From Parelaphostrongylus tenuis (Eukaryota > Nematoda > Chromadorea > Rhabditida > Metastrongylidae): 64,000 bases of DNA. Positions within the stretch are counted from its first letter, which is position 1. Every line of letters starts with the position of its first letter. Below are positions 39,901 through 46,635 of the stretch, piece after piece. The notes under the pieces were generated by a model that was not told where the DNA came from, did no database searches, and saw only the letters and a list, made by a program, of their open reading frames with translations. Location of the stretch: NCBI GenBank assembly GCA_019055375.1, contig JAHQIW010000077.1, positions 235,719 to 299,718 of the forward strand. The letters are read 5' to 3'. A program made the translations under genes and the position numbers.

Positions 39901-42757
39901 TGGAAAAGATGAAAACGGTTGACAGTGGAAGACAAAAAAGTAACAAAAGATCTGAATAGAAATGAAAATATACGGACGCAGTGTTCATACTTTTCGCATG
40001 CTGCAAATTCTTCATTTTTAGTGTTTATACATGTCCCTTCTATATATTTTTGCTCTTAAATAATCCACAGAAACCTAAGAAGTGAATATCAAAGAAGTAA
40101 ATGATCTGTTCAGTAAAAGAAAAGTCGATTAAAAGAGCTGCAAAAAAGAGTGAGAATAACTGAATATTCCGCTTGATTACTCAATAGATCTCAACCAAGA
40201 ATTGAATTCATAAACATGAGTCAAGCAGGAAAAAAATTCGCCTATGATTAGTATTTTTTTTCCATATTTTATTGACATGGGCCGACATTACATACTTTTA
40301 CATGTTATACAAATTTTGCGATTCCCAGTTAGTCTTTCTCTCTCTTCTTTTGCTCGCGTCCAACATCCACTTTGCTTGTGGGCTTGTGTACCACCAAAGG
40401 ATTGTGGTTTTTCGTAAATGCCCTTGGAAAGCACTATCCTTTATGATTGAAAGAGCTTCTTCCAAACAAGTCTGGTACTAACTCATTAGTGACCTCTGAT
40501 GGACGAGAGCTTTAGTTGATCCTGGCAGGCTCGGCCAGACATCGCAAGCGCATTATTGCACGGCCATCTCGTAACACTATATTCTCGCTCTGCACTCGAC
40601 ATTATAATGGATAATCAGTAATTGAGAGCCGTCAGATAACAAAGGCAACTTTAAGATACTAATTCCGAGGATAGTACTATAATCGGCTCTGGATTCATAC
40701 GCTAGCCAAGTTATCCTACGTGTTTATATCACGATTCTCGAAGTCACTGTTTTACGGCAATCAATATCTCATTTGTAACAGCCATTAAAAAGTATTGCCG
40801 ACGAAAAACCTTAGTATCTGCCATCATATTTCCTTGTTTCTATCAATCCTTATTTATAGACTAGGCACACTTTATGATTTCGATCTATGCACATGAAAAA
40901 AAATTGAACGTTCCTACAAAAGATCTCACATTTAATGCACACTTGTAAATCATTGTTTTCTAGGAATTCCTTAACGATGGTAGGTATTAAGAAACAAATG
41001 ATGAGGATACGGAGGAAAAAAATTGATTCAGAGTTTAGAGCAATGCAGGGTAGAAAATCTCACACAGCACAAATCCAAATTATCAAAATTCAACAAATTT
41101 CTTATATGATTTGCTGCATGCTCGAATTCCGAAATAAGGCGAATTATAAAAATTTTTGCATTGCAATCTTCTTCTTTCATAAAAACTCTCACTAAGTTCA
41201 CAAACATTATTTCATGACACCACTTTAATACATTAAATGTAGTGGTTGTTCTAGCTTTATCAGTTTTATCTCACTTCCAGGCTGAAGACCTCTGGGGATG
41301 GCAGATCCTAAATGAGAAGCATCAGCTCTTTCAGCAGTTACTATTTATGTGAGCTATTAAGTAAGTTAGCTCTTCCCCTGAGGATACATCAATAGTGCAT
41401 GGGAAGGTGTGGGTGGACATATCTAATTTCTATTTATGACGGTTCCTTGATATGTACCATCAATAAAGCACAGCACCGAACGTTCGTGACAGGAAGTTCA
41501 AGGTGGAAAAAGTCTTGAAATGAATTAGGATTAGAAAAACCTATCAAAACTAGACAGGTCCAAGAAAAATGTAACCACCAAATGGTGAAAGGCTCATCGT
41601 GATGGATAAAAACATAACGTTTCAAAACAGATAGTGTTTTTTTAGGGAATGTGAGGCGCAATGTACAACTTTTTTTCTAAAATTGAAAAGAACATTACAA
41701 TATGAGGCGTTAGGTAGAGCTGATTTTCTATTTTCTTGGCAATATTTCGAATTCTTGGAAGAAAATTTTTCACCCATAGATATCAACAGATGTCACATAA
41801 TGAGCTTTAGAGATTATGAAGGCATTGAGCAAAGTCATGAGTGAATAAATACTACAAAGAATGAAATCTGTTCAACGAAAAGTAGGTAGTTGATAATGAG
41901 AAAATCTCTTGCCTCGTGGGCTGTCGCTCTGTTTGATTTCCTGAACGGTGACTTTGGAGACGTCGGCTGGCGGATAAGGACAGACCGAGTCAGGTAGCTG
42001 ACTATGATCGGGTTCAGAGAAGTCGTGTACGATAGTTGAATGATGTTGAGGGACATGAATGGGAAAAGATGGGGATGGAGCTCGGGCATTGCACAGCAGG
42101 ACCGAGTCGGGAACCCGTTCCACATAGTTCGAAGGCACTAGACCTGTGCGACCATCCAGAGTTTCGGCACGGTAAAAGCCGTCCGAGTCCATTTCACCTT
42201 TGACAAGAAGAATATCTCCAGCAGCAAGGGCTAATTCCAATTGAGGATTCTCGTTTGGAGAGTCACGTAGCGGCAAGTATTGAAATAGTGCACGAAATAC
42301 TCGGGAGTGTGGTTTGTTGCGTAAAGTAAGCAGAAGCGAGTCTGCCGATGGGAGGCCGGTGCCGCTAGAAGTCACCATTGGGCCTAGGCCCGTAGGAGCA
42401 TGGTTGGCAGCGGCCGACAGGGACATAACGGGCCCTAAACGGGCACCATCCGTGGGCCCTCTCAGTCTCGCTTTGCTGGGCCCCCTCAGCTATCCTTCCT
42501 CAGGCCATTCATGCACTCGGTCGGCAATCGATTCTCTATCCACCCACCTCCAACTCCACCCCATCGCACGTGCTCTCTACATTTTCCAATTCTAAGAAAG
42601 AATCGATATTGCACAAGTACCGCAATGCAGATGTAGAATGGGGGTATTGGCCTTGAGGTCCTGACAAGTCCTCTGACGGACCTGTGAAAGGCCTACAGCA
42701 TCGACATGGGAGGCATGCAATGATGCGTGCACTTGATAGAAACCAAGTAGTCGAAAT
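15434..42757 (-). CDS. rimb-1: RIM-binding protein (presynaptic active-zone scaffold), 17 exons, N-terminus not found
   Basis: Multi-exon minus-strand gene whose exons give, in order, SH3-I (41913-42489), FN3-I (39414-39565 plus 38588-38702), FN3-II (35432-35580 plus 30493-30616), FN3-III (26524-26700 plus the start of 25318-25914), a low-complexity linker, SH3-II (20847-20940 plus 17203-18155), an Arg/Glu/Asp-rich linker, SH3-III (16890-16974 plus 16693-16812) and a basic tail. This is the RIM-BP architecture. Family knowledge: RIM-BPs bind RIM and voltage-gated CaV2 channels through proline-rich motifs, tethering channels at presynaptic release sites; C. elegans has one orthologue, rimb-1. 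About 1,330 codons are read here. Exon phases agree at every junction except for a one-base discrepancy inside 25318-25914; one donor is GC. All introns carry repeats; the largest are about 4-5 kb. The extreme N-terminus lies above 42757 or is unrecognised. Confidence 0.9.
15939..16052 (-). CDS. rimb-1: rimb-1 exon after SH3-III
   Basis: The acceptor TTTTTAG precedes 16052 and the donor CAG|GTTTCT follows 15939; both ends are phase 0. It encodes 38 residues, [11 protein letters not shown]... to ...KKPVPVRQ, a Ser/Pro-rich linker. The opposite strand holds an unrelated open frame. Confidence 0.7.
16693..16812 (-). CDS. rimb-1: rimb-1 exon: second half of SH3-III
   Basis: The acceptor TTGTAG precedes 16812 and the donor CAG|GTGATT follows 16693; phase 0 on both sides, 40 codons. 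It contains the SH3 core [13 protein letters not shown], then [13 protein letters not shown], and ends at the C-terminal SH3 signature GLVPSNFLQ. Acidic RT-loop and aromatic ligand-pocket residues are kept. Confidence 0.9.
16890..16974 (-). CDS. rimb-1: rimb-1 exon: first half of SH3-III
   Basis: The acceptor CTGCAG precedes 16974 and the donor CAG|GTCAGT follows 16890. It takes one base to complete a codon and ends in phase 0. It encodes the first SH3 strand and RT loop: [20 protein letters not shown], with the ALYDY-like AKFDY motif. The same SH3-splitting intron position is used in SH3-II only a few residues further on. Confidence 0.88.
17203..18155 (-). CDS. rimb-1: rimb-1 exon: second half of SH3-II plus Arg/Glu/Asp-rich linker
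   Basis: The largest exon (953 bases). The acceptor TTATAG precedes 18155 in phase 0; donor ACAAA|GTAAGT follows 17203, leaving phase 2. It begins [13 protein letters not shown] and closes the domain with [13 protein letters not shown]. After a short basic segment there is a roughly 165-residue stretch dominated by Arg, Glu, Asp and Tyr, including repeated [15 protein letters not shown] units near its middle. The end is Gln/Pro/Ala/Met-rich. The linker is probably disordered and highly charged; its length and composition are unusual for a linker between SH3 domains. Overlapping open frames on both strands are shadows of this composition. Confidence 0.9.
18288..18600 (+). repeat. Family A tRNA-derived SINE
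   Basis: In the rimb-1 intron before the SH3-II/linker exon. The tRNA-like head carries GCGCGAGTAGCGCAGATTAG (A-box region) and CTGGTTTGATCCCATACC (B box). The body has CTCGGCTACCTCTAAGATTG, TTCTACGACATTCA and AGAAGACGAAATC, shared with other family A copies. Confidence 0.6.
19195..19425. repeat. Family D tRNA-containing element
   Basis: Both ends carry inverted copies of the family end: GCGGTGGTATGATG near 19196 on the left, and CATCATACCACCGC...GCGGT at 19389-19412 on the right. An internal minus-strand tRNA-like segment contains the B-box complement GGGATTCGAACCCAGATCTC. The right end forms the hairpin ACCGC-aatat-GCGGT. Confidence 0.6.
19440..19700 (+). repeat. Family D tRNA-containing element, second copy
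   Basis: Plus-orientation tRNA-like segment (GGCGTCGGTAGTACAACTGC...GGGTTTGAATTCCAGCTGACGC), followed by the family tail CACCACTCTACATTATTGAG. It sits directly beside, and inverted relative to, the copy at 19195-19425, giving an opposed tRNA-like pair. The terminal hairpin is not present. Confidence 0.5.
19735..19830. repeat. Family C fragment
   Basis: Contains ATATTAAAATTTGAGCGAGG...CTTAAGAATGAACTCGAAACG, the outer block of family C (compare 7080-7130). The core is absent. Confidence 0.45.
19831..20846. other. Intron stretch of rimb-1; no repeat or exon recognised
   Basis: About 1 kb of moderately GC-rich intron sequence between a family C fragment and the SH3-II exon. I see no supported coding, RNA or repeat feature. 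Confidence 0.3.
20847..20940 (-). CDS. rimb-1: rimb-1 exon: first half of SH3-II
   Basis: The acceptor TTGAG precedes 20940 (a less common -GAG acceptor) and the donor AAG|GTCAAT follows 20847. It completes a Trp codon, then reads [20 protein letters not shown], the ALYDY and RT-loop part of SH3-II, and ends QLIK in phase 0, joining [11 protein letters not shown] of the next exon. The MSPN motif is shared with the vertebrate and insect family members. Confidence 0.88.
21089..21190 (-). CDS. rimb-1: rimb-1 exon before SH3-II
   Basis: The acceptor CTCTAG precedes 21190 and the donor ATG|GTGAGT follows 21089. One base completes an Arg codon; it ends at phase 2. The peptide runs [16 protein letters not shown]... 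to ...[11 protein letters not shown]. It is a linker immediately N-terminal to SH3-II, with no domain of its own. Confidence 0.75.
21289..21360 (-). tRNA. tRNA-like gene carried in a repeat (probably not functional)
   Basis: A 72-base minus-strand cloverleaf: perfect 7-bp acceptor stem GCCTCAG/CTGAGGC, D stem GTGT/GCAC, five-pair anticodon stem CGTCC/GGATG, and T arm GTGGG-TTCGATT-CCCGC. The anticodon loop reads CCGGATA, so position 33 is C rather than the universal U, and position 37 is a pyrimidine. This argues that it is a repeat-borne tRNA relic rather than a working tRNA. The head resembles tRNA-Gly (AGTGGTAGA). Confidence 0.45.
21759..21830 (+). tRNA. tRNA-like gene carried in a repeat (probably not functional)
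   Basis: The inverted partner of the copy at 21289-21360: 72 bases, closed acceptor stem GCCTCAG/CTGAGGC, intact internal promoter (GTGTAGTGGTAGAGCAC and GGGTTCGATTCC), anticodon loop CCGGATA with the same atypical position 33. No oligo-T terminator follows immediately; the first T-run is GTTTTTG about 4 bases after its end, so pol III transcription is possible. Confidence 0.45.
22059..22202 (-). CDS. rimb-1: rimb-1 linker exon
   Basis: The acceptor AACTTAG precedes 22202 and the donor ATAG|GTATCT follows 22059. It enters needing one base and leaves at phase 2, agreeing with both neighbours. Contains a short duplicated unit [11 protein letters not shown] and a basic part ending DDRPAARHR. 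It is part of the linker between FN3-III and SH3-II, with no catalytic or domain motif. Confidence 0.7.
22380..22949. mobile_element. Foldback element derived from the 5' end of a mariner transposon
   Basis: The left half reads [19 protein letters not shown] on the plus strand, matching the start of mariner-type transposases, followed by a WFVKLKA fragment of the helix-turn-helix region. The right half is an inverted copy of the same coding start, so the element is a palindrome of truncated transposase ends. The right terminus CACCAAATTT...CAACCTAAT resembles the ends of the related element at 53618-54213. It has no catalytic domain, so it is non-autonomous. Confidence 0.65.
23038..23147 (-). 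CDS. rimb-1: rimb-1 linker exon
   Basis: The acceptor TTTTAG precedes 23147 in phase 0, the donor ACAG|GTCAGC follows 23038 at phase 2. It reads [15 protein letters not shown] then an acidic [14 protein letters not shown]. It joins a residue codon split across the next exon. The plus-strand open frame over the same bases is a shadow. Confidence 0.72.
24150..25010. repeat. Degenerate inverted-repeat element
   Basis: A segment near 24180-24310 (ATTGTTCATAGGAGTGTTAG...GCTTGAATCTC...GCCGCTTTTTCGAAACACCC) is repeated in inverted form near 24845-24960 (AAAGCGGCTAAG...TTTAAGCTTTCGGATG...ACACTCCTACGAAAAACTC). The outer flanks are weakly related too. It is probably an old foldback or MITE-type insertion in a rimb-1 intron; no transposase frame remains. 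Confidence 0.5.
25318..25914 (-). CDS. rimb-1: rimb-1 exon: end of FN3-III and low-complexity linker, with frame inconsistency
   Basis: The acceptor TTTTCAG precedes 25914 and completes phase 1 of the FN3-III exon. The first part reads [19 protein letters not shown] then TVRTRTREG, the last strands of FN3-III, and continues [19 protein letters not shown]. The second part, in the next frame, is rich in Ala, Pro, Thr, Ser and Gly ([15 protein letters not shown] ... SQGTLSK) and ends in phase 0 at donor AAG|GTGAGT. The exon has 597 bases, one more than the phases of both neighbours allow. The switch lies near 25658-25662. An indel in the assembly, an undetected intron, or a real disruption are all possible. 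Confidence 0.8.
26524..26700 (-). CDS. rimb-1: rimb-1 exon: FN3-III
   Basis: The acceptor GTTCAG precedes 26700 and the donor ACGG|GTAGGT follows 26524. It enters with two bases and leaves at phase 1. It reads [20 protein letters not shown] then ISWVPVTNQ and [15 protein letters not shown], the conserved third FN3 domain of RIM-BPs, where the GLPDPP start and TWxPV-type strand are well known. Confidence 0.92.
26880..27265. repeat. Family C element
   Basis: The outer block (GGCATATTGGAATTTAGGTGTGG...AAACGCTCGAAACG) appears at the left and again at 27220-27260, with a core containing GACAAAACACGTGTATTGC. In a rimb-1 intron. Diverged from the 6.9-kb copies. Confidence 0.5.
27735..27960 (+). repeat. 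Very diverged family B SINE
   Basis: The order of blocks (GGTAAACTGCTACCAGGC, then TTGAGGGGAATGATCAACGCC at the 3' end) follows family B, where the complement reads GGCGTTGATCAATCCCTGAG. The tRNA-like head is not clear. Low confidence. Confidence 0.3.
28905..29100. repeat. Long purine (GA-rich) tract
   Basis: About 190 bases almost entirely of A and G on the plus strand, made of AGAGAA/AGAGAG/GAAGAG units. It yields an artificial Leu/Ser-rich frame on the minus strand. It lies in a rimb-1 intron just before a family A SINE. Confidence 0.85.
29245..29485 (+). repeat. Family A tRNA-derived SINE
   Basis: Head GATAGTGTAGTGGTTGGTTA (A box) and AATAGTTCGACCTCTAC (B box), then TCAATCAACTGAACGCC, GAGATTGGAAGGACTGTCTCG and AAAAGACGAAATCTTC, the family body. 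In the rimb-1 intron before FN3-III. Confidence 0.6.
29500..29785 (-). repeat. Family B SINE joined to a family D end
   Basis: At 29500-29530 a family D end occurs (CAACCGCTTTTTAGCAGTGG). It is followed by a minus-orientation family B copy: the 3' end CTCGGCGTTGATCAATCCCTG is at 29560, the body has GTCAGTGTTGCTTATCCTCC, and the tRNA-like head complement CGTGTGCGACGCAGAGCACC...CGCTGCGCCACATGCG ends near 29785. Confidence 0.65.
29835..30115 (+). repeat. Family D element(s)
   Basis: A D end (CATGACTACTGCTATAGAAAGCGGTTA) is at about 29840-29870. A plus-orientation tRNA-like segment GCTCCGGTAGTGCAGCAGGC...CGGGTTGAACTCCCGCCC is at 29998-30064, followed by the tail GCACTCAACATTATTGGAC. Confidence 0.55.
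30493..30616 (-). CDS. rimb-1: rimb-1 exon: second half of FN3-II
   Basis: The acceptor CTTCAG precedes 30616 in phase 0 and the donor AAGA|GTGAGT follows 30493, leaving phase 1. It reads [20 protein letters not shown] and ends CLDFKTLPK. The YRVSVR strand and the FxTLPK exit before GLPDPP are diagnostic for the second FN3 domain of the family. A longer open frame upstream is excluded by the phase of the preceding exon. Confidence 0.88.
30950..30981. repeat. (GA)n microsatellite
   Basis: A pure run of AG dinucleotides in a rimb-1 intron. Confidence 0.9.
30982..33540. other. rimb-1 intron stretch; no supported exon
   Basis: About 2.5 kb between a GA microsatellite and a family D fragment. 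Open frames at 31225-31488 (-) and 31958-32326 (+) show no family motif and no in-phase splice context with the neighbouring FN3 exons. No RNA gene was seen. Confidence 0.3.
33545..33665 (+). repeat. Family D fragment with terminal hairpin
   Basis: CCCAGCTGACGCAAATGTTTTTGCACACTACTC-type tail leading to GAGATCATACCACCACAAGAGGCGGTCAAATAAA, the family end with a partly paired hairpin. The tRNA-like part is truncated on the left. Confidence 0.6.
33890..34110 (+). repeat. Diverged family B SINE
   Basis: Head-like GTCTAGTGAATGGTTAGGCG and GTTAGTTCGATCTGAAG, then GGAGTCGGTAAATTGTACCAG and CCAGATATGCGTTCGGTCACCTC, matching the family B body and 3' part. Confidence 0.55.
35432..35580 (-). CDS. rimb-1: rimb-1 exon: first half of FN3-II
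   Basis: The acceptor TTTGCAG precedes 35580, completing phase 1; the donor CAG|GTAAGT follows 35432 in phase 0. It reads [20 protein letters not shown] then [14 protein letters not shown]. The SNSNxxHV strand is characteristic of FN3-II in RIM-BPs. It continues directly into [12 protein letters not shown] of the next exon. Confidence 0.9.
36480..36782 (-). repeat. Family B tRNA-derived SINE
   Basis: Minus orientation, one of the best-preserved copies. The tRNA-like head (complement CGTGTGCGACGC... appears here as TTGTGTGCGACGCAGAGCACC...CACTGCGCAACATGCG) is at the right end, the body at 36590-36700, and the 3' tail AAAGGATAAAG-like at the left end. Confidence 0.7.
38252..38290. repeat. CA-rich simple repeat
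   Basis: ACACGCACACATGCACACATACACACAT-type run inside a locally GC-richer part (about 37.7-38.4 kb) of a rimb-1 intron. No promoter can be shown, though an internal promoter cannot be excluded. Confidence 0.6.
38588..38702 (-). CDS. rimb-1: rimb-1 exon: second half of FN3-I
   Basis: The acceptor ATTCAG precedes 38702 in phase 0; the donor AACG|GTGAGT follows 38588 at phase 1. It reads [20 protein letters not shown] then [17 protein letters not shown], the F/G strands of the first FN3 domain (SVxxLSxxGxSxD pattern of the family). Confidence 0.88.
39414..39565 (-). CDS. rimb-1: rimb-1 exon: first half of FN3-I
   Basis: The acceptor TCTGCAG precedes 39565 and completes phase 1; the donor AAG|GTAAGC follows 39414 in phase 0. 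It reads [20 protein letters not shown] then [20 protein letters not shown]. The xWxPP strand and the YxVYVDG-like strand match FN3-I of RIM-BPs. Confidence 0.9.
39570..41912. other. rimb-1 intron with GC-AG boundaries; nothing else recognised
   Basis: About 2.35 kb between the SH3-I and FN3-I exons. The donor is GAG|GCAAGA and the acceptor TCTGCAG. No repeat family copy or RNA gene was recognised inside it. Confidence 0.5.
41913..42489 (-). CDS. rimb-1: rimb-1 exon: SH3-I
   Basis: Encodes an N-terminal linker ([19 protein letters not shown], then a possible internal start [13 protein letters not shown] at 42426), SH3-I ([46 protein letters not shown]) and a Pro/Ser linker ending SDSPRG. The reading frame is open for 192 codons. 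The end at CGAG|GCAAGA uses a GC donor; the exit phase 1 matches the FN3-I exon exactly (codon completed as Val), while no GT donor in that phase is available. The acceptor GGATAG before 42489 follows a short 58-base intron. The plus-strand frame on the other side is a shadow. Confidence 0.88.
42548..42757 (-). CDS. rimb-1: Tentative upstream rimb-1 exon
   Basis: The acceptor TTTCAG precedes 42757 and the donor GAG|GTGGGT follows 42548. If phase 0 is used on entry, 70 codons remain open ([20 protein letters not shown] ... [10 protein letters not shown]) and join the SH3-I exon in frame across a 58-base intron. The peptide has no domain I recognise and is Cys-rich in part, so it may be an artefact. 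Two other frames are also partly open. Confidence 0.4.
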
Positions 42758-42899
42758 CTGAAAGCTCTCGACAATTGAAATCACGCACTCTGTCAATTTC
42801 GCAAAATTAAGTGAGCAATTGACTAGATACAATCAAAACTGAATCAATTATGATCCCAGATATATGCTCTCTGAGAAAGAATGCATAGTCTTACTACTT

Positions 42900-43505
42900 A
42901 CTATTACAAATCAACCTGAACCGAGTATAGGGTTTCCTAGCAATTTCCGTAAATGAATAAAATTTTACCAAAACTATGCTTTCGTTGCTAAAAAACATTG
43001 AGTTGAAAAAATAAGAAAAAAGCGGAACAAGTAAAACAGGTGCTTCGGAGCATATTGCACTGATATATCTCATTAATTCTAGCGTTTAGAGTAATATAGC
43101 AATCCAAAGACAGGTCTAGATGTAACTGTTTGGATTTTTTGCGCTCTTTTATGTTCAATCCCGACCAGATTGAAAAAAATCTTCAAAAATAGCGTAGCAT
43201 TTGATCTGTATATATAAATATTTATACAATCTGATAACATATTTTGAACCTTCTATGAGGTATGATATGGCACTTATACAGTTCAAGACACGTATTCTGA
43301 CATTACAGCCCCCTCAATTGCACTATGCCTTCTCATTCAGTCAGTTCTTCGTGAGGAGATATCTCTTACATAGAAAAACCAACGTCAAAATATTCACATT
43401 CAGCGTAAGGGGATAAAATCACCCAACGGCCAATGTTGATTAGAACGGATTGAACCCAACAGACTATATTGTTTTGAGCGAGAAAAACAGTCGAAAAGAG
43501 AAGTA
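42900..43505. other. Non-coding stretch; nothing recognised
   Basis: About 600 bases upstream (in rimb-1 direction) of the tentative exon. No supported exon, promoter motif or RNA gene. Confidence 0.3.
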
Positions 43506-43506
43506 A

Positions 43507-43507
<1 letters not shown>

Positions 43508-43550
<43 letters not shown>

Positions 43551-43612
43551 ACGTATTTATATGCATGTATATACTTATGTATATATATATATATATTATA
43601 TTTATTTATAGA
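43508..43612. repeat. (TA)n microsatellites
   Basis: Two nearly pure TA runs (43508-43552 and 43578-43600) with TGTATACG-type interruptions. Confidence 0.95.
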
Positions 43613-43614
43613 AA

Positions 43615-43923
43615 TCCTTATTTAACCGCTTTTCGCGGCGTTATGATTTTACAAATATACCCAATGATGCAGAGTGATGTGTAAAACTTTCGTCGCAGGC
43701 GGGACTCAAACCCAAATCTCTATCCGGGAGCGTGTGCTTTGACCCGTTGCACTGTTGACGCCCATTTTGCTCACCACTCTTTCCGACTGAGTTCAATGTC
43801 GATACCGACTACCCGCTCCATACCGTGAAAGGTTGGCGGCTGACAGATAGATGCGTTGTAGCGTAGAAAGTGTGGGTTCGAGTTCCGCCTGACGCGAAAC
43901 TTTTGCACATTACTCCGCAACAC

Positions 43924-43925
<2 letters not shown>
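43615..43925. repeat. Family D element between TA tracts
   Basis: Left end complement AACCGCTTTTCGCGGCGTTATG (hairpin) near 43622, minus-orientation tRNA-like GGCGGGACTCAAACCCAAATC...GCACTGTTGACGCC, a middle with GAAAGGTTGGCGGCTGACAG, and a plus-orientation tRNA-like remnant GTGGGTTCGAGTTCCGCCTG followed by the tail GCACATTACTCCGCAACAC. It is bracketed by TA tracts on both sides. Confidence 0.65.
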
Positions 43926-43967
<42 letters not shown>

Positions 43968-44017
43968 TTACATACATATATATATACACATACATATACA
44001 TATATGTATATATATTT
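43926..44017. repeat. (TA)n / TACATA microsatellite
   Basis: A pure TA run to about 43964, then TACATATATA-type units. Confidence 0.95.
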
Positions 44018-45315
44018 ATGAACTTCTTCGATGTTCGCATCCTGTTTTCATCACATGGAAGAAAGTTTTTTCTAATTTTTTAGGAGTCATAATAATTATT
44101 TAATAGCTGAAATTTCACAAATTTTGAAGGTACACCTTGTTTTTAGAGTGGCTTTCTAATGCGCTCTAGCAATAAGATTAAAAATATCTTTCACGCCCAA
44201 GCATTTCTCGCTGAACAAAGCTTTTCCACTAAACTCTCAATAATTGTCCGATAGCTTCAATCCCTCTGATTGATTGAGAGGATTGACGATTCCCTTAGTA
44301 ATTTTGTTCTCAGAAAGAGTTTCCTATTGCACTGCAGCAGTCAAAAAAAAAAAGGTTTCGCAGTTAATCGATATATTTTAAAAATCGCGGTGACTTGGGC
44401 CAATGCCACGAAGTCCCATCCTTCAGACTGCGAGAACCAATCTTCTTTCGACTGTTCCAGCGTTCCAAGAAGCCCTCTCCAAAAGTCAATTACGTTTTTA
44501 TAATCGATGAGATTTGCGCTATCGCATGGTTATTGATTGTTCCTAGAAAAACTCTATCGGCGAGAAATCCTTGAAAATGAAGCAAAATTTTATTTCGACC
44601 GTTAAAGTGCAAAAAAAAACTATTTAAGAAATAAAATAAACTTCAAACTCACTTGATCTCAGCTATCGAATGAATACTAATGATTCAGTAAAACAAGTCT
44701 TTCCCAGAAAAAAAAGCAAGAGCTCATGGGCGCAATACTCCAAATGCAATTGCATTCGATAGGAACTCTTCTCAAATGTAAATAATTTTATGACTATTTG
44801 GCGTTATTATTTATTTTATAATTATTTTAAGGATAATATTTTAGGTAATGCGCTTATGAAAGTTCTTCCGATGGTAGTTTAATTTTTTGGCAATAAAGTC
44901 TATAAGGATCAAAATCTAACTATAATATGCCAAAAAATGCCTATGAGTTAGAAAAGAAATGGACTGCGACTAAAAAACGTTATATTTTATTCATTAGTAG
45001 AACGTACTGTTGAAATCTTTTTACACAACAAGCTTATTATCGAAATCAAAACTCTGCACCCTATCGATAAACCACAAAAATATCGAGAAAATAAGAGATA
45101 ATGTGCAATGACAACTGGAAACACAAACTCTTAACAAGGACGTCATTTTTTCTTCTGCAAAGGGTATGATTTTGGAATTAGCCGTTTTTGTGATGATTCT
45201 CCTCTGAGAACCTAATTAACCCAAATTTCTATAGAAGCACGCACCAATCTTCGTAATCGTCCGAACGGAACGCCCAGCTTAATGGTCATGATGACCCACA
45301 TCGTTCGCAAAGGAT
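44018..45315. other. Non-coding AT-rich stretch; nothing recognised
   Basis: About 1.3 kb. A short segment near 44280-44360 weakly matches 61860-61940 (both with AGCAG(T/C)CAAAAAAAAAAA). No supported exon or RNA gene. Confidence 0.3.
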
Positions 45316-45317
45316 TA

Positions 45318-45321
45318 TATG

Positions 45322-45360
<39 letters not shown>

Positions 45361-45668
45361 AAAAGGATAAAGGATAAGGCTCTCGGCGTTGATCAATCCC
45401 TGAGGGATGCGCCATGGATTCGACTTCAATTTTTAACTTCTTTTGAGGTGATTGAATGCATATCTGGCCTTTACAATGACTCGCGGAGGCCTCCCGGTGA
45501 ACCGAGTCAGTGCTGCTTATCCTCCCAGACAAGTCTGAGACCTGTCTGGTACAATTTACCTACCCGGAGGGATGGATGGCTTGGTGAGCCATGAGCGCGA
45601 GATTGAACCAATGACCTCGTGTGCAACGCAGAGCACCTCTAACCGCTGCGCCACATGCCACATATATA

Positions 45669-45715
<47 letters not shown>
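45318..45715 (-). repeat. Family B SINE inside a (TA)n tract
   Basis: TA tracts at 45318-45360 and 45660-45715 flank a minus-orientation family B copy (45361-45660): the 3' end AAAGGATAAGGCTCTCGGCG is at the left, the body GTCAGTGCTGCTTATCCTCC in the middle and the tRNA-like head complement CGTGTGCAACGCAGAGCACC at the right. Open frames over it are artefacts of the repeat. Confidence 0.75.
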
Positions 45716-45718
<3 letters not shown>

Positions 45719-46615
45719 CATGTGTGTATACCAAGTGCGGAAAAATTTATTATAGTCTCGTATTTTGTTAATTTTAGCAATGATATAATATTTTTTTATG
45801 ATTGCTGATAATTTGGTTGAATTCTTTGTTCAATTTTGATCTAGAATCCGTTTTATTTATTTGGCTATCTTCAGGTGTGCTCAAATTATTCATCGCAAAA
45901 TTTTAGCGTATCGCAGTATTTGTCTGCACTAAACGGGAACGAAAACGGTCGACATAGTCAAAATCGGCTGGTCGACATAGTTAAAATCGGTCATATTCAA
46001 TGAAATCCGGAGCGTTTGTTGCACAAAATGCTTAGGCAAGCCTGGAATCAACGAGCGGAGCGCCCAAAACACTATCAAAAATAAGCTGAAGCTGTGCAGC
46101 TAAAAGATCTGTAGTTTTTACATTCCAGACAAAAAGATGGAAGGACGGTTTTTAAAGGCTCACAAAATGCCTCGTTCGACGTCACGGTCCCAAGAAAGGT
46201 CAGCAGCCGGCATTTACCCCCCTCCTCCCTCCTCCTCCCCCCTCCCAAAAAAGACGGCGTTGGTCTACATTCACAGGGCATACTAGAGCCTTGGACTAAT
46301 CAACATTTTGCCGAAGATAGATTTACGCTTCAACAATATTGGGTACCTGTGCGCTCGGTCCGCTTGACGATTGCTATCTGTCAAGAGGTGTTTCCAGTCT
46401 TTTGGGGCGTAGACATTTGGTCATCAAACTCATCGGATCTCAACCGAATAATTACTCTGTGTGGTCCATGTGAAGCAGTTGCGAAATAGAGTTGATTTCA
46501 TGTCATTAAGGGAAACCTGCTAAACCTAAACAGCGGTGAAATATTCTCATGCGAAATTTTCGTACAGAGACGGTAATCTTCAAGAGTTACATCGATTCAG
46601 AACTCGGTATAATAA
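45716..46615. other. Non-coding stretch with a C/T-rich run
   Basis: About 900 bases. A pyrimidine-rich run (CCCCCCTCCTCCCTCC-type) is at 46218-46248. A short duplication of GGTCGACATAGT(C/T)AAAATCGG is near 45947-45990. Nothing else was recognised. Confidence 0.4.
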
Positions 46616-46635
46616 ATGCAATTAATGAATTTTAA

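Noticed and set aside
40515..40545. TTGATCCTGGCAGGCTC-like string resembling the start of a small-subunit rRNA
   Set aside because: Only a short match; the following sequence does not continue as rRNA, so it is chance similarity.
45212..45594. Open frames with Tyr/Ile runs around 45.3-45.6 kb
   Set aside because: Products of a TA tract and a family B SINE.
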